DNA of 64,000 nt from Dryas octopetala (taxonomy: Eukaryota; Streptophyta; Magnoliopsida; Rosales; Rosaceae): contig OY992832.1 of NCBI GenBank assembly GCA_963921425.1, positions 2,480,001-2,544,000 of the forward strand, given 5' to 3'. Below are positions 11,741 through 22,334 of this stretch, piece after piece. The translations under genes were made by a program, and so were the position numbers. The notes beneath the pieces were generated by a model that was not told the DNA's origin, ran no database searches, and saw nothing but the letters and a program-made list of their open reading frames with translations. How positions within the stretch are numbered: the first letter of the stretch is position 1; every line of letters starts with the position of its first letter.

Positions 11741-12242
11741 TGATGATAAAGCATCACATATCTATATGCTTACCTTTAATGTTCTTGAACTAGTATTATG
11801 TGTAGTAATGTATATTTGGAGATTGTAATTTGTAACCACAAAAATATATACATACTTGGAGATTATGAGTTTCTGAAAACTTTATTGGGGAATTGTTGAA
11901 TGCATTCTGTATTTTGATGGATTTCAATTGCAACTGAGCCATCTGTTGTGTCCTCATTCATGGTCTGAAACTCAAAAGAGGTGCTATAGGCACCTCAGTT
12001 AAGTTCTGCATTGTGGCAAAGCTTGTGTATATATGATATATAGATATATATTGTATATATATCAGTTAGAATATTGGGAAAGGAATTTGAGTTGAACATG
12101 AATTTTACTGTTCATTTTGGTTGCCCACTTGTAAATGATCACGGAGCCATTTAAAAGCACTAGCTGATCTTTAGGATCAAGTTAAACACCAATACATGGA
12201 TGCCTACAGCTAGTACATGAATCTAATCTTGTGGCTTAGTTA
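11741..12242. other. 3' flank of PHF5A, non-coding
   Basis: AT-rich downstream sequence with several TA runs (near 12030-12062). It presumably contains the 3'UTR and polyadenylation region of PHF5A. No other feature is seen. Confidence 0.4.
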
Positions 12243-12251
12243 TATTTTATA

Positions 12252-12738
12252 GGCTTATTTACACCATTGCCCCCTGTAAGATACACTTTTTTTCACTTTG
12301 CCCCCTGAAACTTAAATCCTCTCAGTTTGCCACCTGAACTTCACAAAGTTATTGCAAAACACCCTATGCCGTTAACTCTGTCAATTTTTCTGTTAAAATA
12401 GCTGACGTGACACCTATATGGCATGAGTGAGACCTTTTTTTAGTTATGTAAAATCTATGTGGACAAAAAAAATAATTTTTAAACTAAAAATAATAAGATT
12501 CATGTCAATTTTTTATAATTTTGCTTGTCTACATGGATCTTACATAACTAAAAAATGGTCTCACTCATGCCATATAGGTGCCATTTCAGCTATTTTAACG
12601 GAAAAATTGATAGAGTTAACGGCATAGGGTCTTTTGCAACAACTTTGCGAAGTTCAGGTGGCAAACTGAGAGGATTTAAGTTTCAAGGGGCAAAGTGAAA
12701 AAAAGTGTATCTTACATGGGCAATGGTATGAATAAGCC
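12252..12738. mobile_element. MULE-type MITE with very long inverted ends and 9-bp target duplication
   Basis: Perfect 9-bp direct repeats tattttata flank the element (12243-12251 and 12739-12747). The ends start ggcttatttacaccattgcc and are mirrored at the right end; the inverted arms run about 190-200 bp, so the element is almost a pure palindrome. The 9-bp duplication and long TIRs indicate a Mutator-like origin. No transposase. The apparent open frame inside lies in the arms and is not a gene. Confidence 0.8.
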
Positions 12739-12747
12739 TATTTTATA

Positions 12748-13440
12748 ATGGCCCAGAGTCAAAATGAAAGCGTATATCACTAAAAAGAATCTGAATGGCC
12801 TATAAAGTCAATCGAGAAACAAAAGAGGAAAACGGAAATGCTTTAAAATTTGGATCTCATCACTGAATGCATTAATTGGGTCGACTCACCACCAAGCAAG
12901 CTTTTGCAGATGCTTGTAATAACACTTGTAGGTGATGTTACTGTAAAGTGTGTAATGCTTTACATATTCATTACATTAATTAATGTTTTACATATTTCAA
13001 CCTTAATTCATTTTAATACTTTCCATTTGGCTTACTTTGCAGTTTTGCACAGTAGGAGTTGTAGAATTTCATCTATATTTCGTACAAACAGATCTAAATT
13101 TAACGATTCACAATTTTGAATTCTTGTTTGAAAAAGTGAATCTATCATGTTTGGAAGTTAAAAGATGATTACAATGGGCACTGAAAATAAAAATGTGCAT
13201 GATGTATTTATTATTAACAGTTTTGAATGTGAAATTTCTTTTCTGGTAAAGGAAGCGACAGCGCAACCCAGTTGACCTTTGAAAATAGATATGATCTTCA
13301 GATAGTTGCAATGATCTCATCATCTAAGGAGTCACGTGGGGACTTGTTCAGGTCGGCCGAACGTGGCAACCATGAATATTAATTGATGACAATTAATAAA
13401 TGTTATCTCCTACCAAGACCATGGTATATATTTATTCTTC
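12748..13440. other. Non-coding stretch before the PSY gene
   Basis: AT-rich sequence, no gene recognised. An agtcacgtggggac motif with a CACGTG G-box core lies near 13331-13344, upstream of the PSY gene. It could be a light- or stress-response element, but nothing else supports that. Confidence 0.35.
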
Positions 13441-13447
13441 ACCCTAG

Positions 13448-13475
13448 GGCTATATATATATATATATAAATACAC
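13448..13475 (+). promoter_or_regulatory. TATA-box region of the PSY gene
   Basis: A TA run ending in tatataaatacacc lies about 35-55 bp before the ATG at 13507. The TATAAATA core is a good TATA box and implies a very short leader. Confidence 0.5.
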
Positions 13476-13506
13476 CCATTGTCTGCTACGAGAGAGCAAG
13501 AGAGAG

Positions 13507-14650
13507 ATGGGACTTGGAGTTGGAGGTACTACTCGGCTCTGCATGTGTCTCTTGCTTATTGCCTTTGCTGTAATAACCTCTTCTGCTTCTGCCAGGAACA
13601 CCATTCTACTTTCAGGTATATATATATATATGCATCTTAATATTTAACTTCTCGATCTGCCTATATAGCTAGGCAGCTAGCTACTGTCAACTAAGAGAAA
13701 CTGAGCTTTGAGCCATGAAATTACCAATTAATTGCTTGCTCTTAATTACATGAAAACTCAGCTTAGTTTTTTCTTTCTTTTTCAACAAGTAATTGTTCTT
13801 CTGTACATTCTAAGCCAAGAGGAGTTGTGTAAAAACTAGAAATAGAGACGCTGTTTTCAAAGTGCAGAATATTAATTCATGTTGGAAATTAATTCAATTT
13901 TACTGTAATATTAGGGATATATTAGATAATTAATTAATGATATCATTACGAGATGATGTTGATTATATTATTGATCATGAAGATGAGGAAGAAGACAATA
14001 TTAATTAAGTGAGCAGCGTTATGTAATATGTATCCGTCGTTGTTTGCTTTTGGAATCAATTGGGAATATAGATGGAGGTGTTGAAGTGCGTGTAACACCA
14101 GCTGGATTCCCTGTACATGGTCGAATCTCGCATGCATCCATATATATATGTTTTGTCTCTTATATACAATATTGTAATCAAAATTAACAAAATTGATATG
14201 ATAGTTGATACTACAATACGTACCAAACTATAAGAACTAAAATTGTAATTTAAATTTAGCATATGGTAGAAGAATCTCGGCCTTTATTTGGTACGCACGA
14301 TAAATCCAAATTTTCTCATTGACTGATAATATTTTTACGTTCTCTCGTAATATATTATTCTTCTATACATGTGTATATATTTTTTGTAAAAATATTTTAA
14401 TGAATTTGTTTGTGCGTATTAATATTTGATCATTCAAAAAGATGTTGAAATTTATGTAATCTTTCAATTAAAGATGTTGAAATTTATGTAATATTTATCT
14501 ATAGATGATGAGATAGTTGTGGCCATGGAGGGCAGGTCTTTGAAGGTGAGGACAGACGACTACAGTGACCCAACTGCCAATCGAGAGCATGATCCCTCAT
14601 CTTCCAGGGGCAAGGCTGGTGGTGGCGGAAACGGTGGCAGAAAAGGCTAA
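13507..14650 (+). CDS. PSY: PSY-type tyrosine-sulfated peptide hormone precursor
   Basis: Two exons, 13507-13615 and 14505-14650, joined across an 889-bp GT-AG intron, encode 84 residues. Exon 1 encodes a secretory signal peptide with a hydrophobic core (LCMCLLLIAFAVITSSASA). Exon 2 holds an acidic/basic propeptide and then DDYSDPTANREHDPSSSRG, followed by a Gly/Lys-rich tail. The block DYxDPxANxxHDP is the signature of the PSY family, whose secreted peptides are sulfated on the Tyr after Asp and glycosylated on Pro, and promote cell expansion through leucine-rich-repeat receptor kinases. PSY1 in Arabidopsis is At5g58650, next to homologues of the neighbouring genes here. The sulfation motif (DDY) and histidine are intact. 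The short exons and long intron make the gene easy to miss by ORF length alone. Confidence 0.9.
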
Positions 14651-14688
14651 TACATTGCTCAATAATGCATGGTTGAAAACCCTAATGG

Positions 14689-14691
<3 letters not shown>

Positions 14692-14720
<29 letters not shown>
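14692..14720. repeat. AT microsatellite
   Basis: A pure TA run of about 29 bp just downstream of the PSY stop codon; likely polymorphic. Confidence 0.9.
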
Positions 14721-16640
14721 TGCTTAATAATATGTTTCCATTTTTTGGTTTAAGTTTAACCAAGGTTGTACTTACACGCTCATGCTTTGCGTTGTAGTGA
14801 GAATATTATATATATCAAATAAAACTTGCATTCTCATCTGATTGTATAATTTTTTCTACATTTGGTCTCATTAAATTAGATAATGAATTTGCGGCCATAA
14901 AAAAAAAAAAAAAAAATTAGAGAATGAATTTAATTTGCTTCGGGCCGGCCTATTCAGGTTTGTGACAGGACGTAACGAGCTGGAACTATAAATACTAAAG
15001 TGATCTAAATCATTTTCTCAAAAAAAAAAAAAAAAAAAAAGTGATCTAAATCTAAAATTCAAAATAACATGATTTAGACGTCAGCACAATATAAATCATA
15101 GAAAAAAACATATTTAATGATAAACAGATCGATCGAGGATCTATTTCATTGAGTACATGCATACATGTATGTTTTACTGAAAATTTGAAGCACCCTTTTT
15201 CGATTTGATTGCTTAATCAATATATGCCTCTAGCACTACAAACCATCAAGTACGTGAAATATATATAAAAGATAATTAAGAACATCCCAGGAAGTCAATC
15301 AAACACGTCTAGCTATGAACAGATTATATATTGATCGACTTAATTCTCAGGTAAAAATTTGATCAATCTCTATATATAGTTATGAACATACATACTATTA
15401 TTATATGCTAGTATAATGTTACATGCGCATAAAAATCAATTTCACATTTTGAGTTGAAGTTCTTCACTTAGGATTTATTATTTTTTTTCTTCAATAAAAA
15501 AAGAAAAAGAAATACCATTTTTAATGTTGCGATTGTGTCATTGGACTCTCCTCAAGGTCCTATATATCTATCCAGCCAAAATATATTGGCCCATTGCATC
15601 GATCTAGTATTCTTGAAAAGGCAAGGAGATCAAAGAATCTTAACCGTAGCTCTATAGGGATAAGCATTTAAATCTTTTTATATCATGAGGATTTTGATTC
15701 TATATATGACATATATATATATATATATTCATTGGTGGAGGAGTAGTGAAAATTGTCCGTATCCATTTGGATCCATTTTGCCTTCACTGCTTACCTTCAA
15801 AATCTATAAATTAAGTCACTGTTTGGAGAAGGGTTTAAACCTTAAACAAGCTAGCTATATAGCTCCCATTGATGTGGAAGAAATTAAACTTAATTAAAGA
15901 GTTAATGATAAGGTTAGCCATTGTTGCAGAGCTGTTATGGATATATACATGTACAGCCGAACTTGCAAGGATGACGGAGCGTCTATTACCTGCAGCAAGG
16001 CGTACGGTCGGTTTTCATGGTATCAGGGCCTCAACTGATCATGATCATGATGAAGACTTTGCTTATTCTTTTCTATATATATATTTTTAGCATACGTGAT
16101 CTCTATATACATCACTTAATGTTAGGTTCATATTTTTCTAAATTAACAAATTATCACTCATTGTTACTCTTTTTTTTGTTTATTTTATAGTTACTCTATT
16201 ACAAAAAATGTGAGCAAAATACACCAATTATTAGTGGCATAAAATGAGGTGATAATTAGAAATTTTAGTCCTTATTGTTCAATTATCATTAATTTTTGTT
16301 AAAATCGAGACACTTCAGTTTCTATTGTCAAATTATCACATCATTCTATGTTACTAATAAAAATTAACTTTGTTCACATTTGTTATAGTATTATTTGAAA
16401 TTTGATAAGATGATAATAAAAACAAGATTACAAAAACCATGCATATTAGATATTAGTACATTACAAGTTTACAACCAGGTTAATCTGTTAAAATAATTTC
16501 GGATATATTCAGATCCTTATCGTTGATTGCTTCTGAAAGAGTGAATTAAAGTCAATAAACGAAACGGTAAAAACGGGACGAAGAATAAAAACTCGTTCGA
16601 AAGTTTAGGCTTACCGCTTACGGAATTGCGTCATAGCGCC
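14721..16640. other. Non-coding stretch between PSY and NDA
   Basis: AT-rich with two A-homopolymers (about 14899-14917 and 15020-15040) and several TA runs. A frame at 15869-16090 reads MMWKKLNLIKELMIRLAIV and ends HDHDEDFAYSF; it has no recognised family. Near 16019 the motif tggtatcagggcc resembles an initiator-tRNA primer-binding site of an LTR retrotransposon, but no LTR pair is seen. Confidence 0.4.
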
Positions 16641-16660
16641 ACTTGTGAAACGTAGAGAGC

Positions 16661-16670
16661 TGCCACGTGG
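16661..16670 (+). promoter_or_regulatory. G-box upstream of NDA
   Basis: tgccacgtgg contains the palindromic CACGTG core, about 190 bp before the NDA ATG. bZIP/bHLH factors bind such cores, and alternative NADH dehydrogenase genes of this group are known to respond to light. The link is inference. Confidence 0.45.
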
Positions 16671-16857
16671 TGGATGACCTAGTTGACTTGTTAACTTATA
16701 CACTCTGCCTCAAATTTTAGCAGAACAGAGAAAACGACAACCTCAATTTTTGGAAGCTTCTTCACCTTCTTCAAACTCACATATATATGTTTGCAGCAAA
16801 ACAGTCTCTGCTTCCATATCCATTTCAGAAAACGACGTCGTAGCTTAGCAGCATACT

Positions 16858-19800
16858 ATGTCTTGGTTCAGAAACCTCATCCAAGTCTCAGCTACCAGTT
16901 CAGTAAAATCAAGCAAACCCAGAATTTCAGACCCATTTTCTTACACTTTGCTGTCATGCTTTAGCTCGGAGCCGACCCATGAGGCCCAACCTCCGACCCA
17001 GTACTCGGGTCTGAGGCCCACGAAGCCCGGCGAGAAGCCAAGGGTGGTGGTGTTGGGGACGGGATGGGCGGGGTGTCGGCTCATGAAAGGCTTGGACACT
17101 AAGCTCTTCGACGTCGTTTGCGTGTCCCCGAGGAACCACATGGTCTTCACTCCTCTGTTGGCGTCCACATGTGTTGGGACGCTGGAGTTTAGGTCCGTCG
17201 CCGAGCCCATTGGGAGGATCCAACCCGCTATTTCTCGGGAACCCGGGTCGTATTTCTTTCTTTCTAATTGTACTGGCCTCGACCCTGAGAACCATAAGGT
17301 CTGCTTTTTCTGGGTTTTGGGTTTTGATAAAGAAATGTGTTTGTGGATAATGAATTGGGGATTTTTGGATTAGTGACTTTGTGCGTAAAGTTTGAATCTT
17401 TTGGGGAAAGTGTGACATGGGAAATCGCTAGAATGAAAAAAGTGAATTAATTAGTTTATGTATTGTACATCTTTGGTGGAAATATGAATTTTTATCTTAA
17501 AGTGGCTTAATTATAAGAAATTATATGTTTCCATATTTTGATGGAATCTATAGTTGGACACTTGAAGTATGTTAGTGAACTAGTGATAAAGTTTAGAGTT
17601 ACAGAGTTAGCCTATTCTTGGTTTTTACAATGCCTTACTTGCAAGAAATTTTGTTTCTGGGAAATGAAGGTGCAATGCGAGACTGTAACTGATGGAGCTG
17701 ATAGCTTGGAGCCATGGAAATTTGAAATTTCATACGACAAGTTAGTAATTGCATTGGGAGCACACCCCACCACTTTTGGAATCCAAGGTGTAAAAGAGCA
17801 TGCCATTTTTCTTCGTGAAGTCTACCATGCCCAGGAAATCCGTAGGAAGCTGCTCCTGAACTTGATGCTTTCGGATGTGCCTGGTATGCTACTTGCAGTT
17901 AGGTTCTAATTACTTGAGAACAACAAACATATGATATGAGCTCTCATTGTATAACAAAAATCATATGATATGAGCTCTCATTGTCTATTTCATTCTTGGA
18001 TTATGGTTTTGGGGCAGGTGTTTCTGAAGAAGAGAAAAGCAGACTCCTACACTGTGTTGTTGTAGGTGGTGGTCCCACGGGAGTTGAGTTCAGCGGAGAA
18101 CTTAGTGACTTCATTCAGAGAGATGTTCGTCAAAGATATTCCCATGTGAAAAATTATATTCATGTTACCTTGATTGAGGTTTGTCCATTACAGCCTATGC
18201 TTTGAGATACATCCCAGCCTTTTACAAAAACGTTAGCTGTCAACAGTTTATTGTAGTCAGATAGCATATTACCATTTCAGATTTTCCAATAATGTTTGAA
18301 TGAAAATATGATAATTGAGTAATGTTCTTGTTTTAACAGGCAAATGAGATATTATCGTCATTTGATGATCGCTTGCGGCACTATGCTACAAAACAGTTGA
18401 CAAAGGTAAGAGATATATTATTGATAAAAGAACCTATTATCCTAGTATTAGTCTCCCATTAAGTCTCTGGATATGTTCAATATTCATTTGAAAGTTTCTC
18501 TCAGTCAGGAGTTCGTCTTGTCCGTGGGATTGTCAAAGATGTCAAGGCTCAGAAGATCATTCTTAATGATGGCACAGAGGTTCCTTATGGACTGTTGGTA
18601 TGGTCTACAGGTGTTGGTCCATCACCTTTAGTAAACTCCCTTCCACTTCCAAAATCTCCTGGTGGAAGGTAATTCAATTTAGTTTGCTTCTAATCAAATT
18701 AATTTCTTCCTCATCTAAACCACCAAAGTTTCTTTCAAATCTAACCATATGGTGATTGTTCTGAATTTACATCTTAAAACCACATATAAGTTTTTTTAGT
18801 ACCTTCTGGTGAGCATTTATTTTCTCTTTTTCCTTCAAAATTTCAACTTTACGTTGTTCCATTTGTCTCCTTTGCATCATAAATCTCTTATTCAAATATT
18901 TATGTTTTCTATCAATAGCATATTGCTTTGCCATATCATAAGGTTCCAATTTGCTTTTGGTTCATGTTTCCCATTCTTGCTCCGTATTTTCACTACCCAA
19001 ATTGTTAAAGTATGCTTTAGAAATGGTATATCATGTTTGATTCTAATAAACAGTTTCTTCTATTACAGGATTGGTGTTGATGAGTGGCTACGCGTTCCAA
19101 CTGTGCAGGACGTGTTTTCAATTGGCGACTGCAGTGGCTTTCTTGAAAGTACTGGAAAACCAACCCTTCCAGCTTTGGCCCAGGTAAAAAATTATGCCTA
19201 TCTAGTACATGGTCCATAATTTGGATGCCAGCTGGTCCATTTACATATCTAGCGAGAATCTACCTGGGAAAATGAATGTAATGTTTACGTTTATTGACTG
19301 CTATATTGAATTATGGTAGTAAGTTATACTAGCCTGTTAGGTAGTAAGTTATACTAGCCAACAGGCAACCAAAGTGTCACCCTCTTCCCCCTAAAAAGTG
19401 GTATGAGATTTTTTACAGGCTGCCGTTAGAGGGTGACTACTAGGGATATAGTGTTTCTGTTTCAGTACTAGACCTTTATGCATCTCTGTTTCAAATATTT
19501 GAAGGTTGCAGAGAGGCAAGGAAAATATCTAGCGAATTTATTGAACAAAATTGGTGAAGCTGATGGAGGGCGTGCCAACAGTGCAAAAGACTATAAATAC
19601 GGGGATCCATTTGTGTACAAGCATCTAGGAAGCATGGCAACTATTGGAAGATACAAGGCTCTCGTGGACCTCAGACAGAGCAAGGTGAATTTCAAGTCAC
19701 TTTTTAAGTTCTAAGCCTCTCTCATGAGGTTTAAGTTGAAATAACTGACTTGTTTTGCATACCTACATTTTAGTAATTGAACCGTGAATTATCTTAATTC

Positions 19801-19987
19801 TAACTTGTTCCCACCCCCTCATACTGTCATACAGGAGGGAAAAGGCTTATCGCTGGCTGGGTTTGTCAGTTGGTTTATTTGGCGTTCGGCCTATCTAACA
19901 CGTGTCGTAAGCTGGAGGAACCGATTCTATGTGGCGATAAACTGGGCTACAACTTTTGTTTTTGGGCGTGATATAAGCAGAATTTAG
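16858..19987 (+). CDS. NDA2: Internal alternative NAD(P)H-ubiquinone oxidoreductase (type II), mitochondrial
   Basis: Eight exons (16858-17298, 17670-17883, 18018-18178, 18340-18405, 18505-18668, 19069-19183, 19505-19684, 19835-19987), all with GT-AG introns, give 497 residues; NDA proteins have about 510. The N-terminus ([15 protein letters not shown]) is basic and Ser-rich, fitting a mitochondrial presequence. The FAD Rossmann motif is [10 protein letters not shown] (about 63-72) and the NADH one is [16 protein letters not shown] (about 232-247). FSIGDCSG is the C-terminal FAD contact. No EF-hand is inserted, which separates NDA from NDB. The C-terminus ([20 protein letters not shown]) is the amphipathic membrane anchor. 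The enzyme oxidises matrix NADH and reduces ubiquinone without pumping protons. Arabidopsis NDA2 is At2g29990. It could equally be called NDA1; the two are close paralogues. Confidence 0.95.
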
Positions 19988-20811
19988 ATTTTGACAAGCA
20001 AGATACGTATATTTCATGTATTAAGGCAAAATGTCTATATCTGCCTCCCGGTGACTGGATGACAGAATTGCAGGATATAGTTGTTGCTATTTATCTGAAT
20101 ATGAATGTGACTTGAGCTCTTAGCCTCTTACAAATCAACGAAATCATATTCCCTCATTACTTGCAGGGAAGCAGAAATGTTTACATAGCTATCCTTTTGG
20201 TTGGTATTTGCTTTCTAAGGCTTTTAGGACTATACGGCTCCCACACTTAAAGGGCAACAAAAGCAAAAGAAATTGCATGCTCTTACAAACCTAGTACAGC
20301 AAATGAACATAAGAACCCACTAGGCTATTCCTAAACAAGTGATGCCTTCAAATGCAACTAGGAAAACTAGGAAAAAAATGTTAAAATCCACAAACTGAGG
20401 TGAATTGCAAATGCACATGCAAGTTCCAGTCACAAGACCCAGACTAGAGCATGCTCATAATGGAATAGTGGATTGTGCTACTAAATAGACTAAATACATG
20501 CAAAATAGAAAATGAAAGCAATTGTACAATCAAAATTATGAGTTGATAAGAATATTATCTTCTGTGAAATGAAACTGTATTAACAATCTTAAGAGTTGCG
20601 ACCGTCTAATCTGTTTAAATCCACACAATGCCTGTCTCAGCATGCAGAGTCAGATTATCTTACACATAAGGCACCACCTATCTGCAAAACATTCTACTGA
20701 TGTTGTAGTTTGTATGATAGTGATGGGTAACAAGTCGAGGCAACTTCCAGCTTGAACGCACTATGCAACTACAACCACATACATTTTGACATTGCAAACT
20801 TAGCTGGTGGA
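19988..20811. other. Convergent 3' flanks of NDA and SelT
   Basis: Contains the 3'UTRs of the plus-strand NDA gene and the minus-strand SelT-like gene. No other gene is recognised. Confidence 0.5.
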
Positions 20812-22055
20812 CTAGGACCATAAACCCTCAGCCCCAAGGCTATCTGTGATTCTTGAATTACCCAACTTCTGGCTGATTAGATTTCTTAGTTCCATCTCGC
20901 CTGGAAATCTTCCCTCCTTCAGCTTAGAGAAAATCTGCAATATACAGAGTGCAGAAGGTACATTAAATCATATACACCGAAAAAAAAAAAAAACCATTAT
21001 TGAAAAGCCCGAGACCAGTATTTCAGCAAAGCAAACATATGACCAACGAGAAAAAAAGGTTCACCCACCAACTCATTGTTGAGGTAGACTTCAAAAGCGC
21101 CAGTGCCTTGGAGGAAGGACTGCATCGCATTGCCAAGAAGCCAAGTGGAAGCAATGGTCCCAAATCTATTTGCACGCAACGAATAATACCAAGCAGGAGG
21201 TGTCGCAATCCCCAACATCGGAAAAATCTGTTCACCCGCCATTACAATCCCAAAGACTCCAACTTGAGCAACAGGAACCAATTTGCTGAGCAGACGCTTT
21301 GGAAGGGGTGCGGGATGATTTGCAAGATTAACAACAATCTCAGGAAAAGAAGACTCCAGCATCTTTGATATTGTTACTGCATTCCCCCTACCAAAAAGGA
21401 AAACTCTCTTGATAAGTAAAGATAGCTCAATTTCCATGATTCTATGCAATATGTGTGCATAGCAGAACAAGTAGCAGACCGCATATCTCTTTGGAACACT
21501 AATTGGAAGCTAACAGCTAAAGCCCAAACAGATTCCAATTTCTTAAGCATAATAGTTCAAATTGAATTATCCATCACCTCACATCATAAGCACATATAGA
21601 AAGGAACCAAACTGTATGGAGCAAATGAATATACTTCGATATAAAAATTAAAGACCAATATAACAAAAACAGAAGAGAAGTAAGAAAATTACTTGTAAGA
21701 GCAAGAGGTGCAGAAATTAATGTTGATGGTGTTGCCGCGGCCGATTGCTCCAACAGCGCTTGGTTTCTGGAATCCAAGAAAATTAAAGAACGACAGCAGT
21801 AATTAGCATATGCAGAAAAAGATGGCTTCAATTTCAACAAAATTGGAAAGAATAAAAGAGAAAATTAGTTCGGAATACCTGGGAGGGAAACTCTAGGGTT
21901 TCTGGGGCAACTGGTTGTTTGTGGACGTGGTGATGGTGATGGTTATGGTGGGGGGCCTTATGGGGTGGGGGTGGGGGTGGAGTAAAGAGGTTTAGGAGGT
22001 CGGTGAAGAAGAGGAACAGTGGTAACCCTAGCAGAACGATCTGTGCCCGATCCAT
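20812..22055 (-). CDS. SELT: SelT-like protein (selenoprotein T homologue, Cys form)
   Basis: Four minus-strand exons (22055-21879, 21766-21693, 21387-21069, 20934-20812) give 230 residues in frame. A hydrophobic N-terminal signal anchor (IVLLGLPLFLFFTDLLNLF) is followed by a Pro-rich and His-rich linker (HHNHHHHH). The thioredoxin-like domain starts with the redox motif Cys78-x-x-Cys81 (FCTSCSYK), where animal SelT has selenocysteine. Conserved family text follows: GEQIFPMLGI, PPAWYYSLRANRFG and a hydrophobic STWLLGN helix, ending KLKEGRFPGEMELRNLI. The family sits in the endoplasmic reticulum as an oxidoreductase. I start at MDRAQIVLL because it matches plant homologues; an in-frame ATG five codons upstream is possible. 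A head-to-head promoter is shared with the U-box gene. Arabidopsis relatives are At5g58640 and At3g47300. Confidence 0.93.
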
Positions 22056-22334
22056 TGCTACAGAGTACACAGAGAAACAGAGAATCTGAGACGAAAGTGC
22101 TTCTTTTGTTTTGGCTACTTCAGCCTATATCAAACTCTATGGAAATTTACACCATTTGGGCCTCATGTGGCCCAAATAAGCCCAATACTCTCCCATCTAT
22201 CATCTATGGGCGGGTGAGAGCGAGTCTGCACTTAAAGTCAACACTCGTGGTTTGACTTTTGTTCAACTTCCTCTTCCACAACTCAAACGCGGCAAAATGC
22301 AATACATGTGCAAAAAGCAGCAGTTGCAACGCCG
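22056..22334. promoter_or_regulatory. Short bidirectional promoter between SelT and the U-box gene
   Basis: The two ATGs are divergent and only 279 bp apart. Near 22156-22184 three site II-type motifs occur together (ttgggcctc, tggcccaaat, aagcccaat), typical of constitutively expressed plant genes. Both leaders must lie here, so the genes are probably co-expressed. Confidence 0.6.

Noticed and set aside
16941-17418. Minus-strand frames of 89 and 154 codons
   Set aside because: They overlap NDA exon 1 on the opposite strand; GC-rich coding DNA gives such shadows.
22308-22334. Upstream start for the U-box gene
   Set aside because: The frame opens with GTG there; the first in-frame ATG is at 22335.
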